NCBI GenBank assembly: GCA_036675475.1
Contig: JAKFEY010000030.1
Coordinates: 1-64,000 of the forward strand
DNA length: 64,000 bases
From: JALYRV01 sp036675475
Lineage (GTDB): Bacteria > Acidobacteriota > Vicinamibacteria > Vicinamibacterales > SCN-69-37
Direction: 5' to 3'
Of this stretch, positions 1-8,132 are shown piece after piece. Under the pieces are notes generated by a model. That model worked only from the letters and a program-made list of their open reading frames with translations. It searched no databases and was not told the origin of the DNA. A program made the translations under genes and the position numbers. How positions within the stretch are numbered: the first letter of the stretch is position 1; every line of letters starts with the position of its first letter.

Positions 1-284
1 CGCATCAGCGGATGGTCGATCGCTTCGAGGCGAACGCCGCAAATCACGCCGGTGATCTTGCCGACATTGGGATTGATCGCCGGCGCGTCCTGGAAGAACG
101 CCTCCAGGCTCGTCTTCTTCTCAATCTGCTTGGCGAGCGCGCGCGGGGTGTAGCCGGTCAGCCAGCAGAGCACCTTCTCCAGCTCCTTCGTCGTCCGTCC
201 TTTCTTCTCGACCTTGGCGACGTAGTGCGGATAGACGCTCGCAAACGGCATCTTGTAGACGCGATGGTTGTCGTGAGTTTGCAT
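1..284 (-). CDS. DUF2200 family protein (C-terminus cut by window edge)
   Basis: Reading leftward from an ATG at 282-284, 94 codons are visible. They encode a small soluble protein beginning MQTHDNHRVYKMPFASVYPH and containing KGRTTKELEKVLCWLTGY and ITGVICGVRLEAIDHPLMR. This succession (FASVYPxYVAKxExKGR, WLTGY, GVxCGVRxExIxxPLM) is the hallmark of the DUF2200 family, whose members are about 110-120 residues, so only about 20 residues are missing. No function is established for the family. No convincing Shine-Dalgarno sequence is visible. A toxin-antitoxin pair lies upstream on the same strand. Confidence 0.85.
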   Translation of the reverse strand, partial: MQTHDNHRVYKMPFASVYPHYVAKVEKKGRTTKELEKVLCWLTGYTPRALAKQIEKKTSLEAFFQDAPAINPNVGKITGVICGVRLEAIDHPLM

Positions 285-340
285 AGGAAAGCGCCGCCTT
301 CGGGTGTACCGCGTCTGCCGCCCCGCACCTCAATCACCTT

Positions 341-637
341 TCATCGTCCATCGCGCCAGTAGCCCGGGCGCCTCTTGCCGTGGGCCAACGCGATTACGAG
401 AATGCGCCGAGCATCGACGCGATAGACCACCGCGAATGGATAGCGGCGCAACAGATAGCGGCGCGTGCCATGGTCGTACGGAGGCCATGCGTTCGGGAGG
501 TCACGGATCGCCGATTCCGCTTCGAGAAGTTCCGCTTCGAAGGCGGCTGCGGCTGTCGGACTGCGCTCGGCGTACCATGCGGCCGCCGCGGCCGCTTCCT
601 TTACGGCCTCTTCGAGGTATTCAACGGAGAGGGCCAC
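341..637 (-). CDS. ParE/RelE-type toxin
   Basis: A 98-residue protein with a GTG start. Motifs such as EAAAAAAWYAERSP, DLPNAWPPYDHGTRRYLLRRYPF and VVYRVDARRILVIALAHGKR match the ParE/RelE toxin superfamily fold (N-terminal helices followed by a beta-sheet ending in a HxxRxPxYW-like tail, here GKRRPGYWRDGR). The reading frame overlaps the upstream antitoxin by 17 bases (621-637), the usual translational coupling for such modules. The toxin would act on gyrase (ParE type) or on ribosome-bound mRNA (RelE type); the sequence alone does not decide. The partner antitoxin resembles addiction-module components usually paired with ParE/RelE toxins. Confidence 0.85.
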   Translation of the reverse strand: MALSVEYLEEAVKEAAAAAAWYAERSPTAAAAFEAELLEAESAIRDLPNAWPPYDHGTRRYLLRRYPFAVVYRVDARRILVIALAHGKRRPGYWRDGR

Positions 638-860
638 GCTGGGTAGCCGCGTGAATGCGCCGGCGCGCTTCCCCCCACGATACGGTGGTCGCGGTGCCAG
701 CGTCGAGTTGCTCGAGGCGGGCGCGAATCTCCGTAGACCAGGCGGCCTCTGCGTCCGCGTCGACCTCGTGATCCAGGCTCTGAATCAGCTCGCCGGCGAG
801 CGCGGCCCGCTCTTCATCGGAGAGCTGCAGGGCCTCAGCAAGTAGACGCCGCGAATCCAT
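621..860 (-). CDS. Addiction-module antitoxin
   Basis: 79 residues from the ATG at 858-860, beginning MDSRRLLAEALQLSDEERAA. The pattern xLLxxALxLSxxERAxLAxxLIxSLD followed by a WxxEIRARLxxLxxG segment is that of the addiction-module component family (TIGR02574-like) usually paired with ParE/RelE toxins. An upstream extension in frame exists to about 968 but is low-complexity and runs into the palindrome at 922-963, so the shorter start is preferred. It would neutralise the toxin encoded at 341-637 and probably autorepress the pair. Confidence 0.82.
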   Translation of the reverse strand: MDSRRLLAEALQLSDEERAALAGELIQSLDHEVDADAEAAWSTEIRARLEQLDAGTATTVSWGEARRRIHAATQRGPLR

Positions 861-921
861 GCTCTGAAGATTAGCACTTTCCCGGAAGCTGGCAAGGGCA
901 CGCTGGGGCGCTACATGTTGT

Positions 922-963
922 GGAGCGTGAGCCGCGTTGGCGTCTGCCGAAGGCTCACGCTCC
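922..963. repeat. 12-bp inverted repeat containing the ankyrin gene stop codon
   Basis: Perfect arms GGAGCGTGAGCC (922-933) and GGCTCACGCTCC (952-963) with an 18-nt loop. The TGA stop of the minus-strand ankyrin gene (955-957) lies inside the right arm. It could serve as a transcription terminator for that gene, although no T-run follows. It also lies just upstream of the antitoxin gene. Confidence 0.75.
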
Positions 964-2091
964 GCCACCAGCCTGCTCGATCAGGCGCATCGCCGGCTCG
1001 CTCACAAAGATGGGCGCGTGGAAACGTCGGCCCCAGGCGAGCGGCGTGACATCGCGATACTCGTGGCGCGCGGGGTCGCCATGCCCGGGATGCAGCCGCT
1101 TCCAGATCGACGCGCGCGCGTTGGGGTCGGCGCCGTGTTCGAGCAGCAGCTCGGCGAAGGGCGCGACGAACGGGCCTCGCTTGCGATAGTTCATCCAGAA
1201 GTTCGGCTGCGACACGACCGCATTGAACAGCGGCGTGTAGCCGCCGAAGCCGCTCGGGCCGATGGCGGCGCGGGCATTGACGCCGGCGCCCTGCGCGATC
1301 AGCCACCGCGCGATCTCGAGCTCGTCGTATTCCACGCACATGTGCAGCAGCGTCGTCCCGTCGAGCGGCGTGCCGACCGTGGCGTCGAGCGGATCCCTGC
1401 AGCCCATCTCCGCGGGATAGATCTCTCGGTGCCTGAACGTGCGGTGCAGCAGGCCGGGATCGCGGTCGAGATGCGCAGCGAGCAGGTCGATGCGCCCACG
1501 ATGCAGCGCCATGACGGGCGTGTCGGGCAGCGCGAGCCCGTGCGCGGCGTACAGCTCGAGGATCGCGTGCTTCGCGTCCGGACTTCGGCTGTCGGTTTCG
1601 AGGACGACGCTGACGGGCGCGGCGCGGGAGCCGTCGTCGTGCACAGCGGAAGTGCCGAGAGTGAGCATCAGCGCCGTGCCATCGATGTTGAGCGTGTAGG
1701 CGGGTCCGCCGAGCGCCCCCTCGTCGAGCGGCGGGCGTCCGGCCATGTCGTAGAGCATGCGCGCGGTGCCGACGTGTCCCTGCAGCGCCGCGCGTCCTGC
1801 GGCGTGCTCCATGTCGCTGGCGCCGAGCGAGTGCAGCAGCCGGATGATGCGATCGCGTCCGAGGTTCGCGGCGTACGACATCGGCGGTCCCCAGTTGCTG
1901 TCGCGCCGGATCAGGACGTGTTCGTGAATGAGTGCGGGATTGCGTGTGACCAGCTCGCGGACGGCGGCCAGGTCATCGTCCCAGATCGCGCGCACGAGAT
2001 CGACGGCCTGCACGAGCCGAGGCCAACTCGGCGCCTGGTAGCTGCGCGCGAGCACGAGCTGCGCGTCGGCGAGGACGGACCGGCAGACCAC
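955..2091 (-). CDS. Ankyrin-repeat protein, N-terminus possibly truncated
   Basis: 378 residues from a GTG. At least four ankyrin units are visible, for example DDDLAAVRELVTRNPALIHE, LHSLGASDMEHAAGRAALQG, GTTLLHMCVEYDELEIARWL and GGYTPLFNAVVSQPNFWMNY with LLLEHGADPNARAS. These repeats mediate protein-protein contacts. The N-terminal ADAQLVLARSYQAPSWPRL segment is normally preceded in related proteins by a ~60-residue helical region. Here the open frame continues upstream to about 2150 with coding-like residues (WFAPDDSNVWPRDVAAEAPF) but offers no ATG/GTG/TTG before a stop. Either the GTG at 2089-2091 is used or the gene has lost its 5' end. Its stop codon lies inside a palindrome. Confidence 0.7.
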   Translation of the reverse strand: MVCRSVLADAQLVLARSYQAPSWPRLVQAVDLVRAIWDDDLAAVRELVTRNPALIHEHVLIRRDSNWGPPMSYAANLGRDRIIRLLHSLGASDMEHAAGRAALQGHVGTARMLYDMAGRPPLDEGALGGPAYTLNIDGTALMLTLGTSAVHDDGSRAAPVSVVLETDSRSPDAKHAILELYAAHGLALPDTPVMALHRGRIDLLAAHLDRDPGLLHRTFRHREIYPAEMGCRDPLDATVGTPLDGTTLLHMCVEYDELEIARWLIAQGAGVNARAAIGPSGFGGYTPLFNAVVSQPNFWMNYRKRGPFVAPFAELLLEHGADPNARASIWKRLHPGHGDPARHEYRDVTPLAWGRRFHAPIFVSEPAMRLIEQAGGGA

Positions 2092-2163
2092 GAACGGCGC
2101 TTCAGCCGCGACGTCTCGAGGCCAGACATTGCTGTCGTCTGGTGCAAACCATTGTTTAGGCGC

Positions 2164-2415
2164 CTACTCTCCCAACCTCACCAACCCCTCCCACTCGCGA
2201 CCGATCTTCCACGCCGGCAGCTGGTGCTCGTCGGCGAGGGTGCGCGCGAAGCGGAGGGCTTCGAACTGGTCGGTGAACTCGGCCTCCTGGCTCGCGCCCC
2301 GGTAGACCGTCCACACCGATACGAAGTCGTTGACCGAGCCGCGCTCGGTGAAGTGCACGATCACATCGCGCGCCTGGTTGGGGCCGTCGGAGTAGAGATA
2401 GGCGTGAGACAGCAT
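2164..2415 (-). CDS. Conserved hypothetical small protein
   Basis: 83 residues starting MLSHAYLYSDGPNQARDVIV. The start at 2413-2415 is preferred over an earlier in-frame ATG because GGGAGGT lies 5 nt upstream. The protein is acidic/neutral, without signal peptide or membrane segment, and ends WKIGREWEGLVRLGE. No family recognised. It sits downstream of the nrdJ gene and of the hairpin at 2455-2482. Confidence 0.6.
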   Translation of the reverse strand: MLSHAYLYSDGPNQARDVIVHFTERGSVNDFVSVWTVYRGASQEAEFTDQFEALRFARTLADEHQLPAWKIGREWEGLVRLGE

Positions 2416-2454
2416 TGAGACCTCCCTGTTGTTAAGCGCGCCACCTTTAAAGTA

Positions 2455-2482
2455 CAAGGCCGAGCGTTTCCGCTCGGCCTTG
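2455..2482 (-). terminator. Hairpin downstream of nrdJ
   Basis: Perfect 12-bp arms CAAGGCCGAGCG and CGCTCGGCCTTG around a 4-nt loop (GAAA on the minus strand). It lies 50 bp beyond the nrdJ stop, with TACTTTAAAGG following on the minus strand. It is a likely intrinsic terminator or 3'-end stabiliser; the U-tract is weak. Confidence 0.6.
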
Positions 2483-2503
2483 TGGTCAACCGCCGAATCT
2501 GTT

Positions 2504-2527
2504 CGCAGGGCTAAAGCCCTGCGCTAC
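2504..2527 (-). repeat. GTAG-CGCAGG palindrome (family A), copy 1
   Basis: On the minus strand GTAG (2527-2524) is followed by the palindrome CGCAGGGCT-TT-AGCCCTGCG. It begins four bases after the nrdJ TAG stop and has the same orientation relative to the gene as the copies at 13715, 61870 and 62535. Confidence 0.8.
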
Positions 2528-2531
2528 CACC

Positions 2532-5336
2532 CTAGGCACAGCCACTGGTCGTTCCGCAGTTGCTGCACTTGTAGCAGGCGCCGCTGCGAATCATGATCGA
2601 CCCGCAGGTCGAGCACGGGGGCGCGTCTTCCTGGTTCTCGATGGCCGCGAACTGCGACATCGAGCGGTTCGAGGCGGGTTCCTGATCCGCAGGCCTAAAG
2701 GCCTGCGCTACCGCCTTCACCTCCAGCGGCAGCTGCTCCGGCGTCGTCGCGGGAACGTTCTCGCGGTTGTTCACGCCGGCGCGGTACTGCGCTTCGGGCG
2801 ACAGGAACTTCGCGGCCATCCAGCGGAAGATGTAGTCGACAATCGACTTCGCGAAGCGCACGTCGGGGTTCTTCGTCATGCCCGACGGCTCGAAGCGCAC
2901 GTGGCTGAACTTGTCGACCAGCTCCTGCAGCGGCACGCCGTACTGCAGCGCGTAGCTGATGGCCTGCGCGAAGGCGTCGGCGAAGCCCGAGATGGTCGAG
3001 CCCTCCTTCGCCATCACCAGGAACAGCTCGCCCGGCTGGCCGTCCTCATAGAGGCCCACCGTGATGTAGCCCTCGTGGCCCGCAATGTCGAACTTGTGCG
3101 TGACCGCCTGACGCTCGTCCGGCAGCTTGCGCCGGCGCGGACCGGCGGATTCGACGAGGCCGGCAATCGCCGCGGCCGGCGACTTGTCCCGCGAGGTGTT
3201 CAGCGGCTGCGTGCGCTTGCTGCCGTCGCGATAGATCGACACGGCCTTCGCGCCGATGCGCCACGAGTCGATGTAGGCCTGCTCGATCTCCTCGACCGAG
3301 GCCTCTTTCGGCACGTTCACCGTCTTCGAGATCGCGCCCGAGATGAACGGCTGCACCGCGCCCATCATGCGCACGTGGCCCATGTAGTGAATCGACCGGC
3401 TGCCGCGCGCCGGCTTGAACGCGCAGTCGAACACCGGCAGGTGCGCGTCCTTCAGGTGCGGCGCGCCCTCGATGGTCTCGTTCTCGTCGATGTACTCGAT
3501 GATCGCCTTGATCTCGGCCTGGCTGTAGCCGAGCTTCGTCAGCGCCGAGGGCACCGACTGGTTGACGATCTTCATCAGACCGCCGCCCACCAGCTTCTTG
3601 TACTTGACCAGCGCGATGTCAGGCTCCACGCCCGTCGTGTCGCAGTCCATCATGAAGCCGATGGTGCCGGTCGGCGCGAGCACCGTGACCTGCGCGTTGC
3701 GATAGCCGTGCGCCTCGCCGAGCTCCACCGCCTCGTCATAGATCTCACGCGCGCGGTTGTAGAGCTCCTTCGGCACGTTCTGCTTGTCGATGTCCTTCAG
3801 CGCCGCGCGATGCTTGCGGATGACGCGCAGGAACGGCTCGCGGTTCTTCTCGTAGCCCGCGAACGGCCCGCCGTGGTCGCGCGCGATGCGCGCCGACTGC
3901 GCGTACGCCGCGCCGTGCATGATGGCCGTCAGGATGGCCGCATAGTCGCGGCCGTTGTCGCCGTCGTACGGCAGGCCGCGCGCCATCAGCAGCGCGCCGA
4001 GGTTCGCATAGCCCAGCCCGAGCGGCCGATACTCGTGCGAGTTCTTCGAAATCGCCGGCGTCGGATAGCTGGAGTTGTCGACCAGAATCTCCTGCGCCGT
4101 GATCATCACGCGGCACGCCGCCTCGAACGACTCGTAGTCGAACTCGAGATCCTCACGCAGGAACTTCATCAGGTTGAGCGACGACAGGTTGCACGCCGAG
4201 TCGTCCAGGAACATGTACTCCGAGCACGGGTTCGACGCGTTGATGCGCGACGTCTCGGGGCAGGTGTGCCAGTCGTTGACCGTCGTGTCGAACTGCATGC
4301 CGGGATCGCCGCACACCCACGTGGCCTCGGCAATCTGACGCATCAGATCGCGCGCCTTGTAGGTCTCCATCGGCGCGCCGTCGCGCACCGCGCGCGTCGT
4401 CCACTCGCCATCGTCCAGCACCGCGCGCATGAAGTCGTCGGTCACGCGCACCGAGTTGTTGGAGTTCTGGAAAAACACCGACGCGTACGCCGGACCGGTA
4501 AATGACCCGTCGTAGCCGGCGTCGATCAGCGCCCAGGCCTTCTTCTCTTCCTCGACCTTGCAGTTGATGAACTCTTCGATGTCGGGATGCTCGGCGTTGA
4601 GGATGACCATCTTCGCCGCGCGGCGCGTCTTGCCGCCCGACTTGATGACGCCCGCGAACGCGTCGAAGCCCTTCATGAACGACACCGGGCCCGACGCCGT
4701 GCCGCCGCCGGCGAGCACTTCCTTCGACGAGCGGATCGCCGACAGGTTGGAGCCCGTGCCCGAGCCAAACTTGAACAGCATGCCCTCGGTCTTGGCCAGC
4801 GTCAGGATCGAGTCCATCGTGTCCTGCACACTGTTAATGAAGCAGGCCGAGCACTGCGGCGCCTTCTCGAAGCCGCAGTTGAACCACACCGGCGAGTTGA
4901 ACGCGGCCTTCTGGTACACCAGCAGGTGCTTCAAGTCGTCGGAGAAGTTCTGCAGATCGTCTTCGCTCGCGAAGTACTTCTGCTTGCGCGCCCACTCGGT
5001 AATCGTGTTGACCACGCGGCCGATCAGCTGCTTGACGCTGCGCTCGCGCTCGGGGGTGCCCAGCTGCCCGCGGAAATATTTGGAGACGACGATGTTCGTC
5101 GCGGTCTGCGACCAGGCCTTCGGGATTTCGACGTCCCGCTGCTCGAAGACGTTCTCCCCTTTTTCGTTGCCGATGATCGCCGAGCGCATTTCCCATTCGA
5201 TCTCGTCGAACGGGTCCACACCCTCGCGACTGAAATACCGTTCGAACTCGAGACCGGGGATCGATGCCCCCACCTGGACGTGACCGCCATTCTGCGACAC
5301 CGTCGATTCGATCGGCTGAGCAGCGCCTCTCTGCAT
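2532..5336 (-). CDS. nrdJ: Vitamin B12-dependent (class II) ribonucleotide reductase
   Basis: 934 residues. Reduces ribonucleotides to deoxyribonucleotides using adenosylcobalamin to make the thiyl radical, so it works with or without oxygen. Visible signatures are FNSPVWFNCG, CSACFINSV, the catalytic NPCSE motif (Asn/Cys/Glu), APTGTIGFMMDCDTTG and a C-terminal cysteine cluster CSTCG...CYKCSNCG that delivers or relays electrons. The start at 5334-5336 has GGAGG at 5341-5345; the earlier in-frame ATG would add an unlikely basic stretch. Regulation: promoter at 5501-5529 and two NrdR-like boxes. Odd feature: a palindromic repeat (2688-2711) is translated as VAQAFRPA in the linker before the Cys cluster. 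Confidence 0.96.
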   Translation of the reverse strand: MQRGAAQPIESTVSQNGGHVQVGASIPGLEFERYFSREGVDPFDEIEWEMRSAIIGNEKGENVFEQRDVEIPKAWSQTATNIVVSKYFRGQLGTPERERSVKQLIGRVVNTITEWARKQKYFASEDDLQNFSDDLKHLLVYQKAAFNSPVWFNCGFEKAPQCSACFINSVQDTMDSILTLAKTEGMLFKFGSGTGSNLSAIRSSKEVLAGGGTASGPVSFMKGFDAFAGVIKSGGKTRRAAKMVILNAEHPDIEEFINCKVEEEKKAWALIDAGYDGSFTGPAYASVFFQNSNNSVRVTDDFMRAVLDDGEWTTRAVRDGAPMETYKARDLMRQIAEATWVCGDPGMQFDTTVNDWHTCPETSRINASNPCSEYMFLDDSACNLSSLNLMKFLREDLEFDYESFEAACRVMITAQEILVDNSSYPTPAISKNSHEYRPLGLGYANLGALLMARGLPYDGDNGRDYAAILTAIMHGAAYAQSARIARDHGGPFAGYEKNREPFLRVIRKHRAALKDIDKQNVPKELYNRAREIYDEAVELGEAHGYRNAQVTVLAPTGTIGFMMDCDTTGVEPDIALVKYKKLVGGGLMKIVNQSVPSALTKLGYSQAEIKAIIEYIDENETIEGAPHLKDAHLPVFDCAFKPARGSRSIHYMGHVRMMGAVQPFISGAISKTVNVPKEASVEEIEQAYIDSWRIGAKAVSIYRDGSKRTQPLNTSRDKSPAAAIAGLVESAGPRRRKLPDERQAVTHKFDIAGHEGYITVGLYEDGQPGELFLVMAKEGSTISGFADAFAQAISYALQYGVPLQELVDKFSHVRFEPSGMTKNPDVRFAKSIVDYIFRWMAAKFLSPEAQYRAGVNNRENVPATTPEQLPLEVKAVAQAFRPADQEPASNRSMSQFAAIENQEDAPPCSTCGSIMIRSGACYKCSNCGTTSGCA
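2688..2711 (-). repeat. Family A palindrome copy 2, inside nrdJ coding sequence
   Basis: On the minus strand GTAG followed by CGCAGGCCT-TT-AGGCCTGCG. It is read in frame as V-A-Q-A-F-R-P-A between the catalytic part of NrdJ and its C-terminal cysteine cluster. Same sequence class as 61870-61893. Confidence 0.85.
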
Positions 5337-5494
5337 GAAACCTCCGCCTACTTTCGAGTGCCGCCTCCCCCGAAGCCACACCCGCGAAAATCTGTAAAGT
5401 CGTACACGCGACGCGCCCACGATTGAAGGTCGTTGACGCTAGCTCCTGGCGAATGCTGGGTGAACCCGCGGTGGCCTGTCGCTGTCTTATTCGG

Positions 5495-5510
5495 ACGCCA
5501 AATATGCGCC
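5495..5510 (-). promoter_or_regulatory. Possible second NrdR box overlapping the nrdJ -10
   Basis: Minus strand GGCGCATATTTGGCGT, a degenerate match to the NrdR pattern. Its core is about 43 bp (four helical turns) from the stronger box at 5538-5553, and it covers the -10 element, as expected for a repressor site. Confidence 0.45.
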
Positions 5511-5529
5511 TTGTTTACAGGGCTGTCAA
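5501..5529 (-). promoter_or_regulatory. nrdJ sigma-70-type promoter
   Basis: Minus strand TTGACA (5524-5529), a 17-nt spacer and CATATT (5501-5506). The -35 is a perfect consensus and the -10 matches 4 of 6. The predicted transcript starts near 5494, leaving a leader of about 155 nt before the nrdJ ATG. Confidence 0.65.
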
Positions 5530-5537
5530 GCCCGAAA

Positions 5538-5553
5538 GCACCATATATTGTGT
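5538..5553 (-). promoter_or_regulatory. NrdR box upstream of nrdJ
   Basis: Minus strand ACACAATATATGGTGC closely fits the 16-bp palindromic NrdR consensus (ACACwATATATwGTGT-like). It lies just upstream of the -35. NrdR is the zinc-finger/ATP-cone repressor of ribonucleotide reductase genes in bacteria; its gene is not in this window. Confidence 0.65.
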
Positions 5554-5655
5554 CTCTTTACAGGCCGGGACGCCAGATGCTGCGAAACCCCCGGTAAGTA
5601 CTGGCGTTTTTGCAACAGCCCTAATTTCTGCCGGGCCCGGCTGAGCTTTCACCGA

Positions 5656-5694
5656 GCCTGGACAGGCTCCAGACTCCAGGCTCCAGACCCCAGG
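5656..5694. repeat. CCAGGCTCCAG-type repeat
   Basis: Tandem-like run of CAGGCTCCAG/CAGACTCCAG/CAGGCTCCAG units. It is related to the array at 52741-52824. It lies in the nrdJ/permease intergenic region. Confidence 0.55.
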
Positions 5695-5801
5695 CGCGAC
5701 ACCGCCTCCCCGCTTTCGGGATTCTCATTAAATAGACCTGCAAAACCCGGCGCTTTCTGGCAGGACGCGCCCGGCACGATCCTTTCTATCCGGCCTCATC
5801 C

Positions 5802-8132
5802 GTGCGTCATCTGGTCCACGACCTCCACTACGCCCTGCGCGCGCTCCGCAAGGCGCCGCTGGCCACCGCCGCGCTCATCGTCAGCCTCGGCCTCGGCGTC
5901 GGCGCGAACGCGGCCGTCTTCAATTTCATCAGCGCCCTGCTCCTCCGCCCGCCCGCCGGCATCGACGACGCCGGCAGCCTCGCCATCGTGCGGACGGCGC
6001 GATCCGGCGCCGGCGACGCCGGCCTGGCCTCGCATGCGGATCTCGCGACGCTGCGACGCTCGGGCGCCTTCAAGGCCGTCGCGGCGTACGACGACAGCGT
6101 CGTCACGAGCGCCACGTACGACGGCACGATGCGCCAGGCGCGCGTGGCCGCCGTGACCGGCGATCTGTTTCGCACGCTCGGGATGAAAGCGTCGCAGGGC
6201 CGGCTCATCACGGCCGGCGACAGCGGCACTGCCGTCATCAGTTACAAGCTCTGGGAAACCGTCGGCCGTCCCGACCTTGTTGGCGACAACAAGACCATCA
6301 CGATCGATGGCGCGCCGATGCCCATCGTCGGTGTCGCGCCCGACGGGTTTCGCGGGATGCACCCGGGCCGCACCACTGATGTCTGGCGGCTGCTCAAAGA
6401 ACCGGCGGCCGAGGCCGATCGGCATGCGCGCCATCTCGCGGTGATCGCGCGCACGGATGATCGCGACGCCGCCGCACTGCGCCTCGGCGATCGGTTCAGC
6501 GTGCTGCCGTACGCCTTCATGGAGCCGGACCGCGCCGCCGAAACCAGCCTGCTCGCGGCGGTGCTGAGCGGCGCCACCGCGCTCGTCCTGATCTGCGCGT
6601 GCGTGAACGCCGCGAGCCTGCTGCTGTCGCGCGGGAATGCGCGACGGCGCGATCTCGCCGTCAAGCTGGCGCTGGGCGCCGGCCGCGGCGGTCTTCTGCG
6701 GCAGCTGCTGCTCGAAAGCGGCATCGTGGGCGCTGCCGGCGGGCTCGCCGGCCTGCTCTTCGCGTATTGGACGACGACGATCGTGCCGTCGCTGTTTGCG
6801 CCCGAACATGCCGAGATGCTCAATGCGCGGCTGTCGCCGGCCATTGTCATCACCGCGCTGGCGGGATCGACACTGCTCGGCACCCTGCTGGGCGTGCTGC
6901 CGGCGCTGTACGGCACGGCGCCGATCACCGCGCTGGACCTGCGCGGCGACGCCGGCAGCATCGCGCCGACCGGGATGGCCTCGCGGCTCCAGACCGGGCT
7001 CGTCGTCACGCAGATCGCGCTCTCGACGGTGCTGCTGGTGTCGGCGCTGCTGCTCCATCGCAGCCTGAGCGAAGCGCTCGAAGGCGATCTCGGCGCCGGC
7101 GCGCGCAACATGGCCGTCGCGACCATCTCCGAACCGCCGTTCTCGTTCAGGCCGGCGGAAGGTCAGCGCGAGTTCGCGCAGATCGTGGCGCAGGTGCAGA
7201 AGGCGCCTGCCATCGTCAGCGCCGGCCTCACCGCGGCGCTGCCGCTGGGCGCGAGCAATCGCGGCGTCTTCAGCGTCGAAACCGCGCCCGGCGTCACCGA
7301 GCGCGTCGAAGCGGACACCAACGTCGTCTCCCTCACCTATTTCGACACCATGCAGACGCCGGTCATGGAGGGCCGTCCGTTCAGTCCTGCCGACACGGGA
7401 CGGGCTCCCGCGGTGGCCATCATCAACGACGTGGCGATGCGGCGCTTCTTCGGCGGCTCCGCCATCGGCCGCACGCTGATCGACGCCCGCGGCGATGCGA
7501 TCGAAGTCATCGGCGTCGTCCAGGCTGGCCGGTATCGGACGATGCAGGCGTCGCCCGCGCCGATGGTGTACCGGCCGATCGCGCAGGAGTATCTGCCGCG
7601 GATGTTTCTCGTGATGCGCGCGCGCGTCCCGCCCTCGTCGGTGCTCTATCGCCAGGTACGCAACTCGATGCAGGTGGGCCGCATGCAGGTGGTGCGCATC
7701 GCGAGCCTCGAGCAGCACTTCGCGGAGGCGCTGGTGCTGGACCGGTTCGTGACGACGCTGGTGAGCGCGTGCGGGCTGATGGCGCTGCTCCTGGCCATCG
7801 CAGGCGCCTACAGCCTGATGCTCGACTCGGTGCAGCGGCGCACGCGTGAGATTGGGCTGCGCATCGCGCTCGGCGCCGGCGCGCTGCGGATCAGCGGATC
7901 GATCGTCTCGTTCGGCGCCGGCCTGACGGCCGCCGGTGTCGCCGGCGGACTGGCACTGGTGATCGCGGCCGAGCGCATCGCGCGGATGTTCGTGTTCGGG
8001 CTGCCGCACACGGATCTGCTGACGATGGTGGGGACCGCGGGCGTGCTGCTGGCCGTGGTGCTGATGGCGTCGGTGTTCCCGATCGTTCGCGCGGTGCGCG
8101 TGAACCCGACGATCGCGCTACGGCACACGTAA
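5802..8132 (+). CDS. MacB-like/FtsX ABC transporter permease, 8-TM orphan type
   Basis: 776 residues from GTG. One membrane segment near residue 20-45 is followed by a MacB-type periplasmic core domain, then three to four segments between about 240 and 420 (for example LVLICACVNAASLLL and GIVGAAGGLAGLLFAYW). A second periplasmic domain and three C-terminal segments (SACGLMALLLAIAGAYSLML onward) follow. The protein is about twice the length of a 4-TM MacB permease and matches the duplicated orphan permeases typical of Acidobacteriota. No ATPase gene is adjacent, so its partner, if any, is elsewhere. The likely role is envelope export or mechanotransmission; substrate unknown. The gene converges with and overlaps the next by 15 bp. 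Confidence 0.82.
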   Translation: MRHLVHDLHYALRALRKAPLATAALIVSLGLGVGANAAVFNFISALLLRPPAGIDDAGSLAIVRTARSGAGDAGLASHADLATLRRSGAFKAVAAYDDSVVTSATYDGTMRQARVAAVTGDLFRTLGMKASQGRLITAGDSGTAVISYKLWETVGRPDLVGDNKTITIDGAPMPIVGVAPDGFRGMHPGRTTDVWRLLKEPAAEADRHARHLAVIARTDDRDAAALRLGDRFSVLPYAFMEPDRAAETSLLAAVLSGATALVLICACVNAASLLLSRGNARRRDLAVKLALGAGRGGLLRQLLLESGIVGAAGGLAGLLFAYWTTTIVPSLFAPEHAEMLNARLSPAIVITALAGSTLLGTLLGVLPALYGTAPITALDLRGDAGSIAPTGMASRLQTGLVVTQIALSTVLLVSALLLHRSLSEALEGDLGAGARNMAVATISEPPFSFRPAEGQREFAQIVAQVQKAPAIVSAGLTAALPLGASNRGVFSVETAPGVTERVEADTNVVSLTYFDTMQTPVMEGRPFSPADTGRAPAVAIINDVAMRRFFGGSAIGRTLIDARGDAIEVIGVVQAGRYRTMQASPAPMVYRPIAQEYLPRMFLVMRARVPPSSVLYRQVRNSMQVGRMQVVRIASLEQHFAEALVLDRFVTTLVSACGLMALLLAIAGAYSLMLDSVQRRTREIGLRIALGAGALRISGSIVSFGAGLTAAGVAGGLALVIAAERIARMFVFGLPHTDLLTMVGTAGVLLAVVLMASVFPIVRAVRVNPTIALRHT

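Larger units (their letters stand above)
5337..5801. other. Intergenic region between nrdJ and the permease gene
   Basis: 465 bp between divergent genes. The nrdJ-proximal part carries that gene's promoter and NrdR-like boxes. A CCAGGCTCCAG-type repeat sits at 5656-5694. No further gene was recognised, no cobalamin-riboswitch-like B12 box was seen, and no clear promoter for the permease was found. Confidence 0.6.

Noticed and set aside
2901..4505. Long open frame antisense to nrdJ
   Set aside because: It exists because GC-rich codons lack stops on the other strand; its translation is Arg/Leu/His-rich with no recognisable domain, while NrdJ motifs are clear in the opposite frame.
5337..5560. 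Cobalamin riboswitch in the nrdJ leader
   Set aside because: No B12-box-like conserved element or suitable fold was seen; the NrdR-type boxes explain regulation better.
5769..5790. Sigma-54-like CGGCACG-N4-TTTCT before the permease
   Set aside because: The essential -12 GC is TC here and the predicted start would leave almost no leader before the GTG.
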